This document shows positions 6,276 to 14,898 of a stretch of 33,006 nucleotides of DNA, piece after piece. The translations under genes were made by a program, and so were the position numbers. The notes below the pieces were generated by a model. The model had not been told where the DNA came from. It did not search any database and saw only the letters and a list, made by a program, of their open reading frames with translations. The stretch comes from Lachnospiraceae bacterium (GTDB lineage Bacteria > Bacillota > Clostridia > Lachnospirales > Lachnospiraceae). Position 1 is the stretch's first letter; every line of letters starts with the position of its first letter. The stretch spans positions 1 to 33,006 of the forward strand of contig JAJPXX010000232.1 in assembly GCA_021205225.1 (NCBI GenBank), in the 5' to 3' direction.

Positions 6276-8690
6276 ATGGCAGCACCGTACAATCACAGAG
6301 CCATCGAACAGAAGTGGAGAGCACACTGGGAGGAGAACCCGGTGAATGTAGACGATGGCAAGAAGCCGAAATATTATTGCCTGGATATGTTCCCTTATCC
6401 GTCGGGGAATGGACTTCATGTGGGTCACTGGAGAGGATACGTGATCTCGGATGTCTGGAGCAGATATAAGCTGATGCAGGGGTATTACCTGATTCATCCG
6501 ATGGGATGGGACGCATTTGGCCTTCCGGCGGAGAACTATGCGATTAAAAAGCACATCCATCCGGCAATTTCGACCGCTGAGAATGTGAAGAATATTAAGA
6601 AGCAGATCAATGATATCTCAGCGATCTACGACTGGGACCGCGAGGTAAACACGACGGATCCGGAGTTTTATAAGTGGACACAGTGGATCTTTGTGCAGAT
6701 GTTTAAAAATGGCCTGGCTTATGAGAAGGAATTCCCGATTAACTGGTGTCCGTCCTGCAAGACCGGCCTGGCGAACGAGGAAGTCGTCAATGGCTGCTGT
6801 GAGCGCTGCGGTTCTCCGGTGACAAAGAAGAATATGCGCCAGTGGATGCTGCGCATTACGAAATACGCGGATCGTCTGCTGAATGATCTGGATAAGCTGG
6901 ACTGGCCGGAGAAGGTAAAGAAGATGCAGACTGACTGGATCGGCAAATCCTACGGTGCTGAGGTAGAGTTCCCTGTTGATGGAAGAGAGGAAAAGATTAC
7001 CGTCTATACGACCCGTCCGGATACGCTGCACGGCGCGACTTTTATGGTACTTGCTCCGGAGTATGCGCTGGCCGCTTCTCTGGCGACGCCGGAGACGAAA
7101 GCGGACGTGGAGAAGTATATCTTTGATTCTTCCATGCGTTCCAATGTTGACCGTATGCAGGATAAGGAGAAAACGGGTGTGTTCACCGGCTCCTACGCGG
7201 TTAATCCGCTGAATGGCAAGAAGATCCCGATCTGGCTTTCGGATTATGTGCTGGCGGATTACGGTACCGGCGCGATCATGTGCGTACCGGCGCATGACGA
7301 CCGTGACTTTGAATTTGCGACCAAATTTAACATTCCGATCATTCAGGTTATCGCCAAAGATGGCCAGGAGATTGAAAATATGACGGAGGCTTATACCGCT
7401 GCATCCGGAACGATGATCAATTCCGGTGACTGGAACGGTATGGAGTCGGCGGTGCTGAAAAAAGAAGCGCCGCATATCATTGAAGAGATGGGTATCGGCC
7501 GCGCGACGGTGAATTATAAGCTGCGCGACTGGGTATTCTCCCGCCAGCGTTATTGGGGCGAGCCGATTCCGATCATCCATTGCCCGCACTGCGGGAATGT
7601 TCCGGTGCCGGAGGAGGAGCTGCCGCTGCGCCTGCCGGAGGTGGAATCCTATGAACCAACCGGCACGGGCGAGTCTCCGCTGGCTGCAATTGACGAGTGG
7701 GTGAACTGCAAGTGCCCGGTCTGCGGTGCGGACGCGAAGCGCGAGACGAATACCATGCCTCAGTGGGCGGGATCGTCCTGGTATTTCCTGCGCTATGTAG
7801 ATAATAAAAACGATAAGGAGCTGGTTTCCAGGGAGAAAGCGGATAAGTATCTGCCCGTCGATATGTATATCGGCGGGGTGGAGCATGCGGTGCTGCATCT
7901 TTTGTATTCCCGTTTTTATACAAAGTTCCTGTGCGACATCGGCGTGATCGACTTTGACGAGCCGTTCCAGAAGCTGTTCAACCAGGGTATGATCACCGGT
8001 AAGAACGGCATTAAGATGAGCAAGTCGAAGGGCAATGTGGTGTCTCCGGACGACCTGGTGCGCGACTATGGCTGTGACTCACTGCGTATGTACGAGCTCT
8101 TTGTGGGACCGCCGGAACTGGATGCGGAATGGGACGACCGCGGAATTGACGGTGTGTACCGTTTCCTGAACCGTTTCTGGAAGCTTGCCTGCGACAGTCT
8201 GGAGGCTAATGTGGCAGAGACCAAAGAAATGGTCAAGATCCGCCACAAGCTGGTGTATGACATCACCCAGCGTCTGGAGAGCTTCAGCCTGAATACGGTT
8301 ATTTCCGGTTTCATGGAGTACAACAATAAGCTGATCGAGGTATCAAGAAAATCTGGCGGCGTTGACCGTGAGACCATCGAGACCTTCATCCAGCTGCTTG
8401 CGCCGTTTGCGCCGCACATTACGGAGGAACTCTGGGAGATGTACGGGCATACGGATTCTGTATTCCACACCGTCTGGCCGGAAGCAGACGCGGACGCCAT
8501 GAAGGACGATGAGATCGAGATTCCGGTGCAGATCAACGGTAAGACTAAAGCAGTTATCTCCATCCCGGTCGATACCTCAAAGGAAGAGGCGATCGCAAAG
8601 GGGCGCGAGGCACTCGGCGTGAAGTTAGCCGGAACGGTAGTGAAGGAAATCTATGTGCCGAAGAAGATTGTAAATATTGTTGTAAAGTAA
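6276..8690 (+). CDS. leuS: Leucyl-tRNA synthetase
   Basis: An 804-residue class I aminoacyl-tRNA synthetase that charges tRNA-Leu with leucine using ATP. The HIGH signature is HVGH at 48-51, in the context FPYPSGNGLHVGH, and KMSKS is at 580-584. A Zn-type CPSC...CERC cluster begins near 158. The CP1 editing domain shows TTRPDT near 245-250 and the GTGAIMCVPAHDDRD segment, so proofreading of misacylated tRNA should be intact. A second cysteine pair set lies near 436-485, and the C-terminal anticodon-binding part is complete. The start is fixed by AGGAGGAG at 6261-6268 and by MAAPYNHRAIEQKW, the usual family start. No T-box leader was found upstream, only the hairpin element. Confidence 0.98.
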   Translation: MAAPYNHRAIEQKWRAHWEENPVNVDDGKKPKYYCLDMFPYPSGNGLHVGHWRGYVISDVWSRYKLMQGYYLIHPMGWDAFGLPAENYAIKKHIHPAISTAENVKNIKKQINDISAIYDWDREVNTTDPEFYKWTQWIFVQMFKNGLAYEKEFPINWCPSCKTGLANEEVVNGCCERCGSPVTKKNMRQWMLRITKYADRLLNDLDKLDWPEKVKKMQTDWIGKSYGAEVEFPVDGREEKITVYTTRPDTLHGATFMVLAPEYALAASLATPETKADVEKYIFDSSMRSNVDRMQDKEKTGVFTGSYAVNPLNGKKIPIWLSDYVLADYGTGAIMCVPAHDDRDFEFATKFNIPIIQVIAKDGQEIENMTEAYTAASGTMINSGDWNGMESAVLKKEAPHIIEEMGIGRATVNYKLRDWVFSRQRYWGEPIPIIHCPHCGNVPVPEEELPLRLPEVESYEPTGTGESPLAAIDEWVNCKCPVCGADAKRETNTMPQWAGSSWYFLRYVDNKNDKELVSREKADKYLPVDMYIGGVEHAVLHLLYSRFYTKFLCDIGVIDFDEPFQKLFNQGMITGKNGIKMSKSKGNVVSPDDLVRDYGCDSLRMYELFVGPPELDAEWDDRGIDGVYRFLNRFWKLACDSLEANVAETKEMVKIRHKLVYDITQRLESFSLNTVISGFMEYNNKLIEVSRKSGGVDRETIETFIQLLAPFAPHITEELWEMYGHTDSVFHTVWPEADADAMKDDEIEIPVQINGKTKAVISIPVDTSKEEAIAKGREALGVKLAGTVVKEIYVPKKIVNIVVK

Positions 8691-8757
8691 TGCTTCGGAA
8701 CGATAGAAAACCATAAGGACTACAGGAACGTAGATCACACATGCGAAACGTGTTTTG

Positions 8758-8786
8758 GCGAGCCTGACAGAAAGTGTCAGGCTCGC
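8758..8786 (+). terminator. 12-bp perfect hairpin between leuS and carB
   Basis: GCGAGCCTGACA (8758-8769), loop GAAAG, and its exact complement at 8775-8786. No T-tract follows, so it is not a textbook intrinsic terminator. It ends 11 bases before the carB ribosome binding site (GAGGGAGG from 8797) and could instead be a processing or attenuation structure. Confidence 0.5.
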
Positions 8787-8811
8787 AGATTGTAATGAGG
8801 GAGGACACACA

Positions 8812-11800
8812 GTGTCACAGAGAACAGATATTCATAAGGTACTGATTATTGGCTCCGGCCCGATTATCATCGGTCAGGCGTGTGAGTTTGACTATTCCGG
8901 CACGCAGGCCTGCAAGGCATTGAAAAAGCTGGGTTATGAGATCGTGCTGGTTAATTCGAATCCGGCGACGATTATGACGGATCCGGAGATTGCGGACGTC
9001 ACCTATATTGAGCCGCTGAATGTTTCCCGTCTGGAGCAGATTATTGCGAAAGAGCGTCCGGACGCGCTGCTGCCGAACCTGGGCGGACAGTCCGGCCTGA
9101 ACCTCTGCTCGGAGCTTGCATCGCAGGGAATCCTGGATAAATACGGTGTGCAGGTCATTGGCGTGCAGGTGGATGCGATTGAGCGCGGCGAGGACCGCAT
9201 TGAATTTAAGAATACGATGAATGCGCTGGGCATTGAGATGGCGAGAAGCCAGGTGTCCTACAGCGTGGATGAGGCGCTTGCGATTGCGGATGAGCTGGGC
9301 TATCCGGTGGTATTGCGCCCTGCTTATACGATGGGCGGTGCGGGCGGTGGCCTGGTGTACAACCGCGAAGAGCTGAAGACGGTCTGCGCGCGCGGCTTGC
9401 AGGCAAGCCTGGTCGGACAGGTGCTGGTAGAAGAATCTGTGCTTGGCTGGGAAGAGCTGGAGCTGGAAGTGATCCGCGATAAGGACAACAATATGATCAC
9501 GGTATGCTTCATTGAGAATATTGACCCGATGGGGGTTCATACCGGCGATTCCTTCTGTGCGGCACCGATGCTGACGATTTCGGAGGAGGTGCAGAAGCGC
9601 CTTCAGGAGCAGGCTTACCGTATCGTAGAGTCGGTGCAGGTCATTGGCGGCACAAATGTGCAGTTTGCGCATGACCCGGTGTCCGACCGGATTGTCGTGA
9701 TTGAGATCAACCCGCGGACCTCGCGTTCCTCGGCACTCGCTTCTAAGGCGACCGGCTTCCCGATTGCGCTGGTGTCAGCAATGCTGGCTTCCGGACTTTC
9801 TCTCTCGGATATTCCCTGCGGAAAGTACGGTACGCTGGATAAATATGTGCCGGATGGCGATTATGTAGTGATCAAATTTGCGCGCTGGGCTTTCGAAAAG
9901 TTCAAGGGTGTGGAGGACAAGCTTGGTACGCAGATGCGTGCGGTCGGCGAGGTCATGAGCATCGGTAAGACCTACAAGGAAGCCTTTCAGAAAGCGATCC
10001 GCTCGCTGGAGACCGGGCGCTATGGACTTGGCCACGCAAAGGACTTTGATACAAAGTCAAAGGAAGAACTGCTCTCTATGCTGATCACGCCGTCGAGCGA
10101 GCGCCATTTTGTGATGTATGAGGCGCTGCGCAAGGGGGCGACTATAGATGAGATTTATGAGATTACAAAGGTAAAGAAATATTTCATCGGGCAGATGAAG
10201 GAGCTGGTGGAAGAAGAGGAAGCGCTTTGCGCGAACAAAGGCCAGCTTCCGGCGGATGAAGCACTGATCTCTGCAAAAAGGGATGGCTTCTCTGACAAAT
10301 ATCTGAGCCAGATTCTCGAAGTGCCGGAGGATGATATCCGGAACCGCCGCATTGCGCTCGGTGTGGAGGAAGCCTGGGAGGGCGTGCATGTGAGCGGTAC
10401 ACAGGATTCCGCTTACTATTATTCGACCTATAACGCACCGGATAAGAACCCGATCAAAGAGGATCGGCCGAAAATCATGATCCTCGGCGGCGGTCCAAAC
10501 CGCATCGGGCAGGGAATTGAGTTTGACTACTGCTGTGTTCATGCCTCCCTGGCGCTGAAAAAGCTTGGCTTTGAGACGATCATCGTCAACTGCAACCCGG
10601 AGACCGTTTCGACGGACTATGATACCTCTGATAAGCTTTATTTTGAACCGCTGACGCTGGAGGATGTGCTAAGTATTTATAAGAAGGAAAAGCCGCTCGG
10701 CGTCATCGCGCAGTTTGGCGGGCAGACTCCTCTGAATCTGGCGGCTGACCTGGAGCGGAATGGCGTGAAGATTCTGGGAACCGCGCCGTCTGTCATTGAT
10801 CTGGCGGAAGACCGTGACCAGTTCCGCGCAATGATGGAAAAATTGAATATTCCGATGCCGGAATCGGGGATGGCTGTCAACGTCGAAGAGGCGAAGTCCA
10901 TCGCTAAAGAGATCGGCTATCCGGTTATGGTGCGCCCTTCCTATGTTCTTGGCGGCAGAGGGATGGAGGTCGTGTATGATGACGACAGCATGGAGAATTA
11001 TATGGCGGCTGCGGTCGGCGTAACGCCGGATCGTCCGATTCTGATCGACCGGTTCCTGAACCACGCGCTGGAATGTGAGGCGGACGCGATCAGTGACGGC
11101 ACACATGCGTTTGTGCCTGCTGTGATGGAGCACATCGAGCTGGCCGGGATTCATTCGGGCGACTCTGCATGCATCATTCCTTCCGTACACATCTCGGAGG
11201 AAAACGTAAAAACCATTAAGGAATATACGAAGAAAATCGCGGAAGAAATGCACGTAAAGGGCCTGATGAATATGCAGTACGCGATTGAGAATGGCAGAGT
11301 GTTCGTATTAGAAGCAAACCCGCGCGCTTCCCGCACGGTGCCGCTGGTTTCCAAGGTGTGCAATATCCGCATGGTGCCGCTGGCGACGGATATCGTGACC
11401 TCCGAGATCACCGGACGCCCCTCGCCGGTTGCATCTTTAAAGGAACTGAATATTCCGTATTACGGTGTCAAAGAGGCGGTATTCCCGTTCAATATGTTCC
11501 CGGAGGTTGACCCGCTCCTCGGACCAGAGATGCGCTCGACCGGTGAGGTGCTTGGACTCTCCCCGGACTATGGCGAGGCCTTTTTCAAGGCACAGGAGGC
11601 GACGCAGACAAAGCTGCCGCTTTCCGGCACCGTGCTGATCTCTGTCAGCAGCAAAGATAAGCCAGAGGTGGTGGAGATCGCCCAAAGCTTTGTGGAGGAC
11701 GGCTTCCGGATTCTTGCGACGGGTACGACCTGTGATCTGCTGACCGAGAATGGCATCCAGGCAGAGAAGGTGAAAAAGCTTTACGAGGGCAGGCCGAACA

Positions 11801-12039
11801 TCCTTGACCTGATTACGAATGGCAATATTGATATGATCGTCAATACGCCGGTTGGCAAAGAGAGCGCCCATGACGACAGCTATCTGCGGAAGGCAGCGAT
11901 TAAGGCCAAGATTCCTTACATGACGACCATGGCGGCCGCCAGAGTGACCGCGCGCGGTATCCGCTATGTGAAAGAGCATGGGAACGGAGAAGTGAAATCC
12001 TTACAGCAGCTGCATTCGGAGATCACGGACGCGGAATAA
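8812..12039 (+). CDS. carB: Carbamoyl-phosphate synthase large subunit
   Basis: A 1075-residue protein, the full length for this family. It makes carbamoyl phosphate from bicarbonate, ATP and glutamine-derived ammonia for pyrimidine and arginine synthesis. The first ATP-grasp half opens with VLIIGSGPIIIGQACEFDYSG and the second with IMILGGGPNRIGQGIEFDYC near residue 560. Each half carries its metal-binding EINPR or EANPR motif. The C-terminal MGS-like allosteric domain follows from about 935 (TVLISVSSKDKPEV). The start is GTG 8812 with GAGGGAGG from 8797. The glutaminase subunit gene carA, needed for glutamine use, is not next to it in this window and must lie elsewhere. Confidence 0.97.
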   Translation: MSQRTDIHKVLIIGSGPIIIGQACEFDYSGTQACKALKKLGYEIVLVNSNPATIMTDPEIADVTYIEPLNVSRLEQIIAKERPDALLPNLGGQSGLNLCSELASQGILDKYGVQVIGVQVDAIERGEDRIEFKNTMNALGIEMARSQVSYSVDEALAIADELGYPVVLRPAYTMGGAGGGLVYNREELKTVCARGLQASLVGQVLVEESVLGWEELELEVIRDKDNNMITVCFIENIDPMGVHTGDSFCAAPMLTISEEVQKRLQEQAYRIVESVQVIGGTNVQFAHDPVSDRIVVIEINPRTSRSSALASKATGFPIALVSAMLASGLSLSDIPCGKYGTLDKYVPDGDYVVIKFARWAFEKFKGVEDKLGTQMRAVGEVMSIGKTYKEAFQKAIRSLETGRYGLGHAKDFDTKSKEELLSMLITPSSERHFVMYEALRKGATIDEIYEITKVKKYFIGQMKELVEEEEALCANKGQLPADEALISAKRDGFSDKYLSQILEVPEDDIRNRRIALGVEEAWEGVHVSGTQDSAYYYSTYNAPDKNPIKEDRPKIMILGGGPNRIGQGIEFDYCCVHASLALKKLGFETIIVNCNPETVSTDYDTSDKLYFEPLTLEDVLSIYKKEKPLGVIAQFGGQTPLNLAADLERNGVKILGTAPSVIDLAEDRDQFRAMMEKLNIPMPESGMAVNVEEAKSIAKEIGYPVMVRPSYVLGGRGMEVVYDDDSMENYMAAAVGVTPDRPILIDRFLNHALECEADAISDGTHAFVPAVMEHIELAGIHSGDSACIIPSVHISEENVKTIKEYTKKIAEEMHVKGLMNMQYAIENGRVFVLEANPRASRTVPLVSKVCNIRMVPLATDIVTSEITGRPSPVASLKELNIPYYGVKEAVFPFNMFPEVDPLLGPEMRSTGEVLGLSPDYGEAFFKAQEATQTKLPLSGTVLISVSSKDKPEVVEIAQSFVEDGFRILATGTTCDLLTENGIQAEKVKKLYEGRPNILDLITNGNIDMIVNTPVGKESAHDDSYLRKAAIKAKIPYMTTMAAARVTARGIRYVKEHGNGEVKSLQQLHSEITDAE

Positions 12040-12053
12040 GATCTACAAACCTC

Positions 12054-12153
12054 AAAATGAAAAGACAGTCCTTAGTAGATAAATCTGCACGGAATATCCC
12101 GTCCGCCCTTTGGACGGGATGCCACCCGGCGAGGGGCTGTTTTTTCATTTTTT
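12054..12153 (+). terminator. carB terminator, copy 1 (loop enlarged by an extra hairpin)
   Basis: The left arm AAAATGAAAAGACAGTCC (12054-12071) pairs with GGGCTGTTTTTTCATTTT (12134-12151), ending in a T-rich run. The arms are separated by 62 bases that include a 9-bp hairpin, ATCCCGTCC/GGACGGGAT (12096-12120). It starts 15 bases after the carB stop and resembles the compact terminator at 12264-12318. Confidence 0.6.
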
Positions 12154-12169
12154 ACGCGCCCAGCGCGGC

Positions 12170-12334
12170 AATTCAGACCAGCAGGCCGCAGACCGCCTGC
12201 TGCGCAGGCTATATGCCGCTGACGCGTCATATGTCTGTGACTGATGGGCGTTCCGCCCATCCCAAAATGAAAAGACAGCCCTTAGCAGATAAATCTGCAC
12301 GGGCTGTCTTTTCATTTTGATGCTGGTCTGAATT
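12170..12334. repeat. 14-bp inverted repeats bracketing hairpins and the second terminator
   Basis: AATTCAGACCAGCA (12170-12183) is repeated in inverse as TGCTGGTCTGAATT (12321-12334). Between them lie CCTGC-TGC-GCAGG (12196-12208), GATGGGCG-TTC-CGCCCATC (12243-12261) and the terminator at 12264-12318. It resembles a small non-coding mobile or palindromic repeat unit; no coding sequence is seen. Confidence 0.5.
12264..12318. terminator. Symmetrical (bidirectional) terminator, copy 2
   Basis: AAAATGAAAAGACAGCCC (12264-12281) and its exact 18-base complement (12301-12318) enclose a loop that itself folds (GCAGAT-AA-ATCTGC, 12285-12298). T-rich arms on both strands would let it end transcription from carB and from the minus-strand gene ending at 12341. 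Confidence 0.75.
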
Positions 12335-12340
12335 GTTAAT

Positions 12341-13240
12341 TCACATGATTGCGGCGGCGAGGGAATTGAAGATTTCTGCGATCATGTCATCGGTAGAAAG
12401 ATCGGAATACCAGTATTCGTCTACATAATCCCAGAAGAGTTCACAGGCTTCCTCGTCCATGACGGATTCGATGTCGTAGCCGCAGACGTAGTACATATAC
12501 CCGACGTCGTTGTCGGTATCTTCTTCTGCAAAGTAAATGAAAAGGAAGGTTCCTTCGTTATCGATGTTATCCTCGTACCATTGCTGGGCGTATTCTTCCT
12601 TTTCGGAATCTGTGGTCAGCGATTCATCGTAATCCATAAAGTATATGTACGGCTGTACGCCGGTCGCATCGAAGAAATCTTCCAGGCTTTCTCCGGCCGC
12701 GTCCGCATCTTCAAACCATCCGAGCTCATCAAGGATGCAGTTGCTGTCAAAGACCAGATCGGTGTCTATTTTTTCCCGTCTGATGCCAGAGTCGGAGGAA
12801 GAAGGACTTCCTGTATCTTCTATGGTTGTTTCCGTGTTCTGATTCTTTCTTCCGAATGAACCGGTGAAAGAGACTGCTCCCAGAACGATGACAATCACCA
12901 GGATAAGGATTATGGTCATACATCCGCCGCATCCGCCGCCGCGGTAATATCCGCCGCCTCCCCAGAAGGGCCAAAACCTTCCCCAGAAACCGCGCCGCGG
13001 ACCGCGTGGCGGAGGCGGATTCCGAAAACCGCGGCCTCCCATACCGCCTCCGGGATTGCCCATACCGCCGGCACCGCCCCTCGGAGCGGAACCTCCCATA
13101 TTGCTGCCGGCGCCTGCCCGTCCGGAGCTGCTGCTGCCCGTTCTTCCGAAACCGGAGCTGCTATGCCCGCCACCGGCTCGTCCGCCTCCTGTGTGTCCTC
13201 CGCCAGAGCGGCCACCGCCGCCGCCTCCTGCTCTGCCCAT
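12341..13240 (-). CDS. Glycine-rich single-pass membrane protein with TPM-like C-terminal domain
   Basis: A 299-residue protein of unusual make-up. Residues 1-75 are almost only Gly, Ser, Arg and Ala. An aromatic, Pro/Arg stretch (PPPPRGPRRGFWGRFWPFWGG) follows, then CGGC at 104-107 directly before a membrane segment (about 108-125). The rest is acidic, with a segment FLFIYFAEEDTDNDVGYMYYVCGYD and a C-terminal helix. This resembles the TPM/YgcG-type domain found in membrane-anchored proteins of Firmicutes. With Arg-rich residues before the membrane segment, the acidic domain is probably outside the cell. AGGAGG lies at 13248-13253. Function unknown; the TPM assignment is by pattern only. Confidence 0.8.
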   Translation of the reverse strand: MGRAGGGGGGRSGGGHTGGGRAGGGHSSSGFGRTGSSSSGRAGAGSNMGGSAPRGGAGGMGNPGGGMGGRGFRNPPPPRGPRRGFWGRFWPFWGGGGYYRGGGCGGCMTIILILVIVIVLGAVSFTGSFGRKNQNTETTIEDTGSPSSSDSGIRREKIDTDLVFDSNCILDELGWFEDADAAGESLEDFFDATGVQPYIYFMDYDESLTTDSEKEEYAQQWYEDNIDNEGTFLFIYFAEEDTDNDVGYMYYVCGYDIESVMDEEACELFWDYVDEYWYSDLSTDDMIAEIFNSLAAAIM

Positions 13241-13259
13241 AAAAATTCCTCCTGTCTGA

Positions 13260-13538
13260 CTAACAAAAATAGGTAATCTGCCCGAATGTGTCGTACCATA
13301 AGCTGATCACTTCCGAACTTCGTGCTTCTATGATTTTTATCATCACATTTAACTGTTTCTTTGGTATTTTAGAGTTGTTATTGCATAATAAACACTTTCC
13401 GGATTTTGTTATCCATATTTTTGTGGCATTCCCAGAAGGAACGCCTGATGTGATATGAACATGAACCGATTCAAGAGGGCAGCTTTCATTCATCCAAAAG
13501 TAAATGGTATAAGAGCCGATTTTAAAAATTTGAGGCAC
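13260..13538 (-). CDS. DUF4160 family protein
   Basis: A 92-residue protein beginning MPQIFKIGSYTIYFWMNES, with the family's HVHI segment near residues 26-29 and a C-terminal W-x-x-x-F-G end. DUF4160 proteins are small, usually sit beside another small gene, and have been suspected of being toxin-antitoxin components; this is not established. I chose GTG 13538 because the family starts there and an AAGGAGG lies just upstream, inside the end of the partner gene. An earlier ATG at 13565 would add 9 residues. The gene overlaps the partner by 17 bases, so the two are very likely translated together. Confidence 0.75.
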   Translation of the reverse strand: MPQIFKIGSYTIYFWMNESCPLESVHVHITSGVPSGNATKIWITKSGKCLLCNNNSKIPKKQLNVMIKIIEARSSEVISLWYDTFGQITYFC

Positions 13539-13803
13539 TGTCCATCCCTCCTTCAAAACCGCCATCCCTGGCTAATTCCATGATTACATGGGAAACTGAT
13601 TCCAGAAAACTTTGATAATAATCAATTTCCTGTGTGGAGAACCCATCAATTTTTTCCCATTTGTAAGCTGGAAGATAGCATACAGCGGAATGAAAACCGC
13701 CATAAACAGGCTTTTCAATGCAGACTTTCACTGTTTCATCTTCAAGCATTTCAGAGTGAACGATTTCTGTATTATCATTAAGTGTCATAAATGGATATAA
13801 CAT
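13522..13803 (-). CDS. Small acidic partner protein of the DUF4160 gene
   Basis: A 93-residue acidic protein (MLYPFMTLNDNTEIVHSEML...). I do not place it in a named family with certainty; small proteins with this MLYPFMTL start appear familiar from Lachnospiraceae but that is recollection only. AAAGGAGA followed by a 7-base spacer fixes ATG 13803. It has no membrane segment and no clear DNA-binding motif. Its 3' end contains the ribosome binding site of the DUF4160 gene. If the pair is a toxin-antitoxin unit, the acidic first gene would be the likelier antitoxin. Confidence 0.72.
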   Translation of the reverse strand: MLYPFMTLNDNTEIVHSEMLEDETVKVCIEKPVYGGFHSAVCYLPAYKWEKIDGFSTQEIDYYQSFLESVSHVIMELARDGGFEGGMDSASNF

Positions 13804-13848
13804 GGCAGACTCTCCTTTCATTCCATGAATGTTTAAACAGGCAGTGTT

Positions 13849-14619
13849 TCATTTCGCCTTATATGGCGGGTCAATCGGATAACCGCCGCGCAGCTTCTGC
13901 ATCCCGCGCGTCAGTGCGTCCTGCGAGTTTTTCCAGTCTGCGTCGCGGTTGCGGTAATCGAATTTGTCGACCAGCCAGGAGATATCTTCCTCGATGCGGG
14001 CGAAGTTTTTCTCCATCACGTCAAACATGGCGGGATAGAACTCGCCTCGCTCCTTCTCATTCAGATAATGATCCGCATTTTGGCAGAGGATGCCGAAGTG
14101 ATGCAGACAGAAGCCTTTGCCATTCAGTATCTTTGCCCTGAATGCTTCGTCCTGCCGGTAAAGATAGAAAAAGGTCTCGATGTAGCGCTCGAAGGTCGGC
14201 TGAACCGTCTGACAGATGTAGCAGCTGCAGTCTTTTGACTCTGTCCAGGACTGAATGGGATTTTTATTCTCGCTTCCTTCCTGGCTTTTCCGGTGGAAGA
14301 GATTGATTTTCTGTGTTTTGCCCGGCGTATACGAAGCAAACTGCTCGTGCATTTCCTTCATGATCCTCTGGTAATGGGTTTTCATGATCAGGGCGTTGCC
14401 CAGGGTGTTGCCGTAGTCGTACATTTTTTTCAGGTGGTCGCGGCAAAAGCCAATTTTGTCCGTTTGCTCGCGGATGTCGCTTTCCATGTAGGAAGAACCG
14501 CTGCCGATTGTAAAGTCAATGGCGTCCTGTTCCAGCTTGCGTTCAATGAAGCAAAACGGGCATTCATCATTTTCATTTACTGCGTCGTTGAGCGGAATGG
14601 TGTATAGTTTTTCTTTCAT
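13849..14619 (-). CDS. DUF6062-like protein with two Cys2-Cys/His modules
   Basis: A 256-residue cytosolic protein with an internal duplication of potential metal ligands. Module 1 has C20-x2-C23 and then C59-x2-H62. Module 2 has C133-x2-C136 and then C171-x2-H174. The distances between the pairs are nearly equal (36 and 35 residues), and each second pair sits in the motif FCxxH. This spacing suggests two treble-clef-like zinc sites, which is inference. The overall sequence fits the DUF6062 family of Clostridia, whose function is unknown. The start is ATG 14619 with AAAGAAAGAGG upstream; a TATAAT about 70 bases further upstream may be its -10 element. Confidence 0.82.
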   Translation of the reverse strand: MKEKLYTIPLNDAVNENDECPFCFIERKLEQDAIDFTIGSGSSYMESDIREQTDKIGFCRDHLKKMYDYGNTLGNALIMKTHYQRIMKEMHEQFASYTPGKTQKINLFHRKSQEGSENKNPIQSWTESKDCSCYICQTVQPTFERYIETFFYLYRQDEAFRAKILNGKGFCLHHFGILCQNADHYLNEKERGEFYPAMFDVMEKNFARIEEDISWLVDKFDYRNRDADWKNSQDALTRGMQKLRGGYPIDPPYKAK

Positions 14620-14778
14620 ATTCGGATACCTCTTTCTTTAGCAGGGCTCGAAGGGAGCCGACTGCTCTTCGATGTATTATATAGACAGTTTACCAGAAAA
14701 CCTGTCAGCCGTACAGATAGTTTTTTATAAAAAAGAGTATCATACCGCAGCAGGAAATCGCCGGTCGATAAATTGGCG

Positions 14779-14807
14779 TTGAATAAAGTGGCCTTTTGTG
14801 GTATCCT
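14779..14807 (+). promoter_or_regulatory. Candidate promoter of the zf-HC2/polA operon
   Basis: TTGAAT (14779-14784), a 17-bp spacer and TATCCT (14802-14807) lie about 90 bases upstream of the first start codon. The match is moderate. The rest of 14620-14898 shows no other clear element except minus-strand signals for the DUF6062-like gene. Confidence 0.4.
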
Positions 14808-14898
14808 TTCGCCATGGGGAAACGGTAAAAATGCAATAGCCGGGGTGCGAATTGCCCCTGGCTGACACGATGGATCGGATATGAAGAGAGGGTGCGCG

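Noticed and set aside
6618..7898. 426-codon minus-strand open frame opposite leuS
   Set aside because: Arg/His-rich mirror of a conserved plus-strand gene; no domain.
12054..12318. CRISPR-like repeat (two copies of a 39-41-base block)
   Set aside because: Only two copies 210 bases apart, each part of a terminator stem, with no cas genes.
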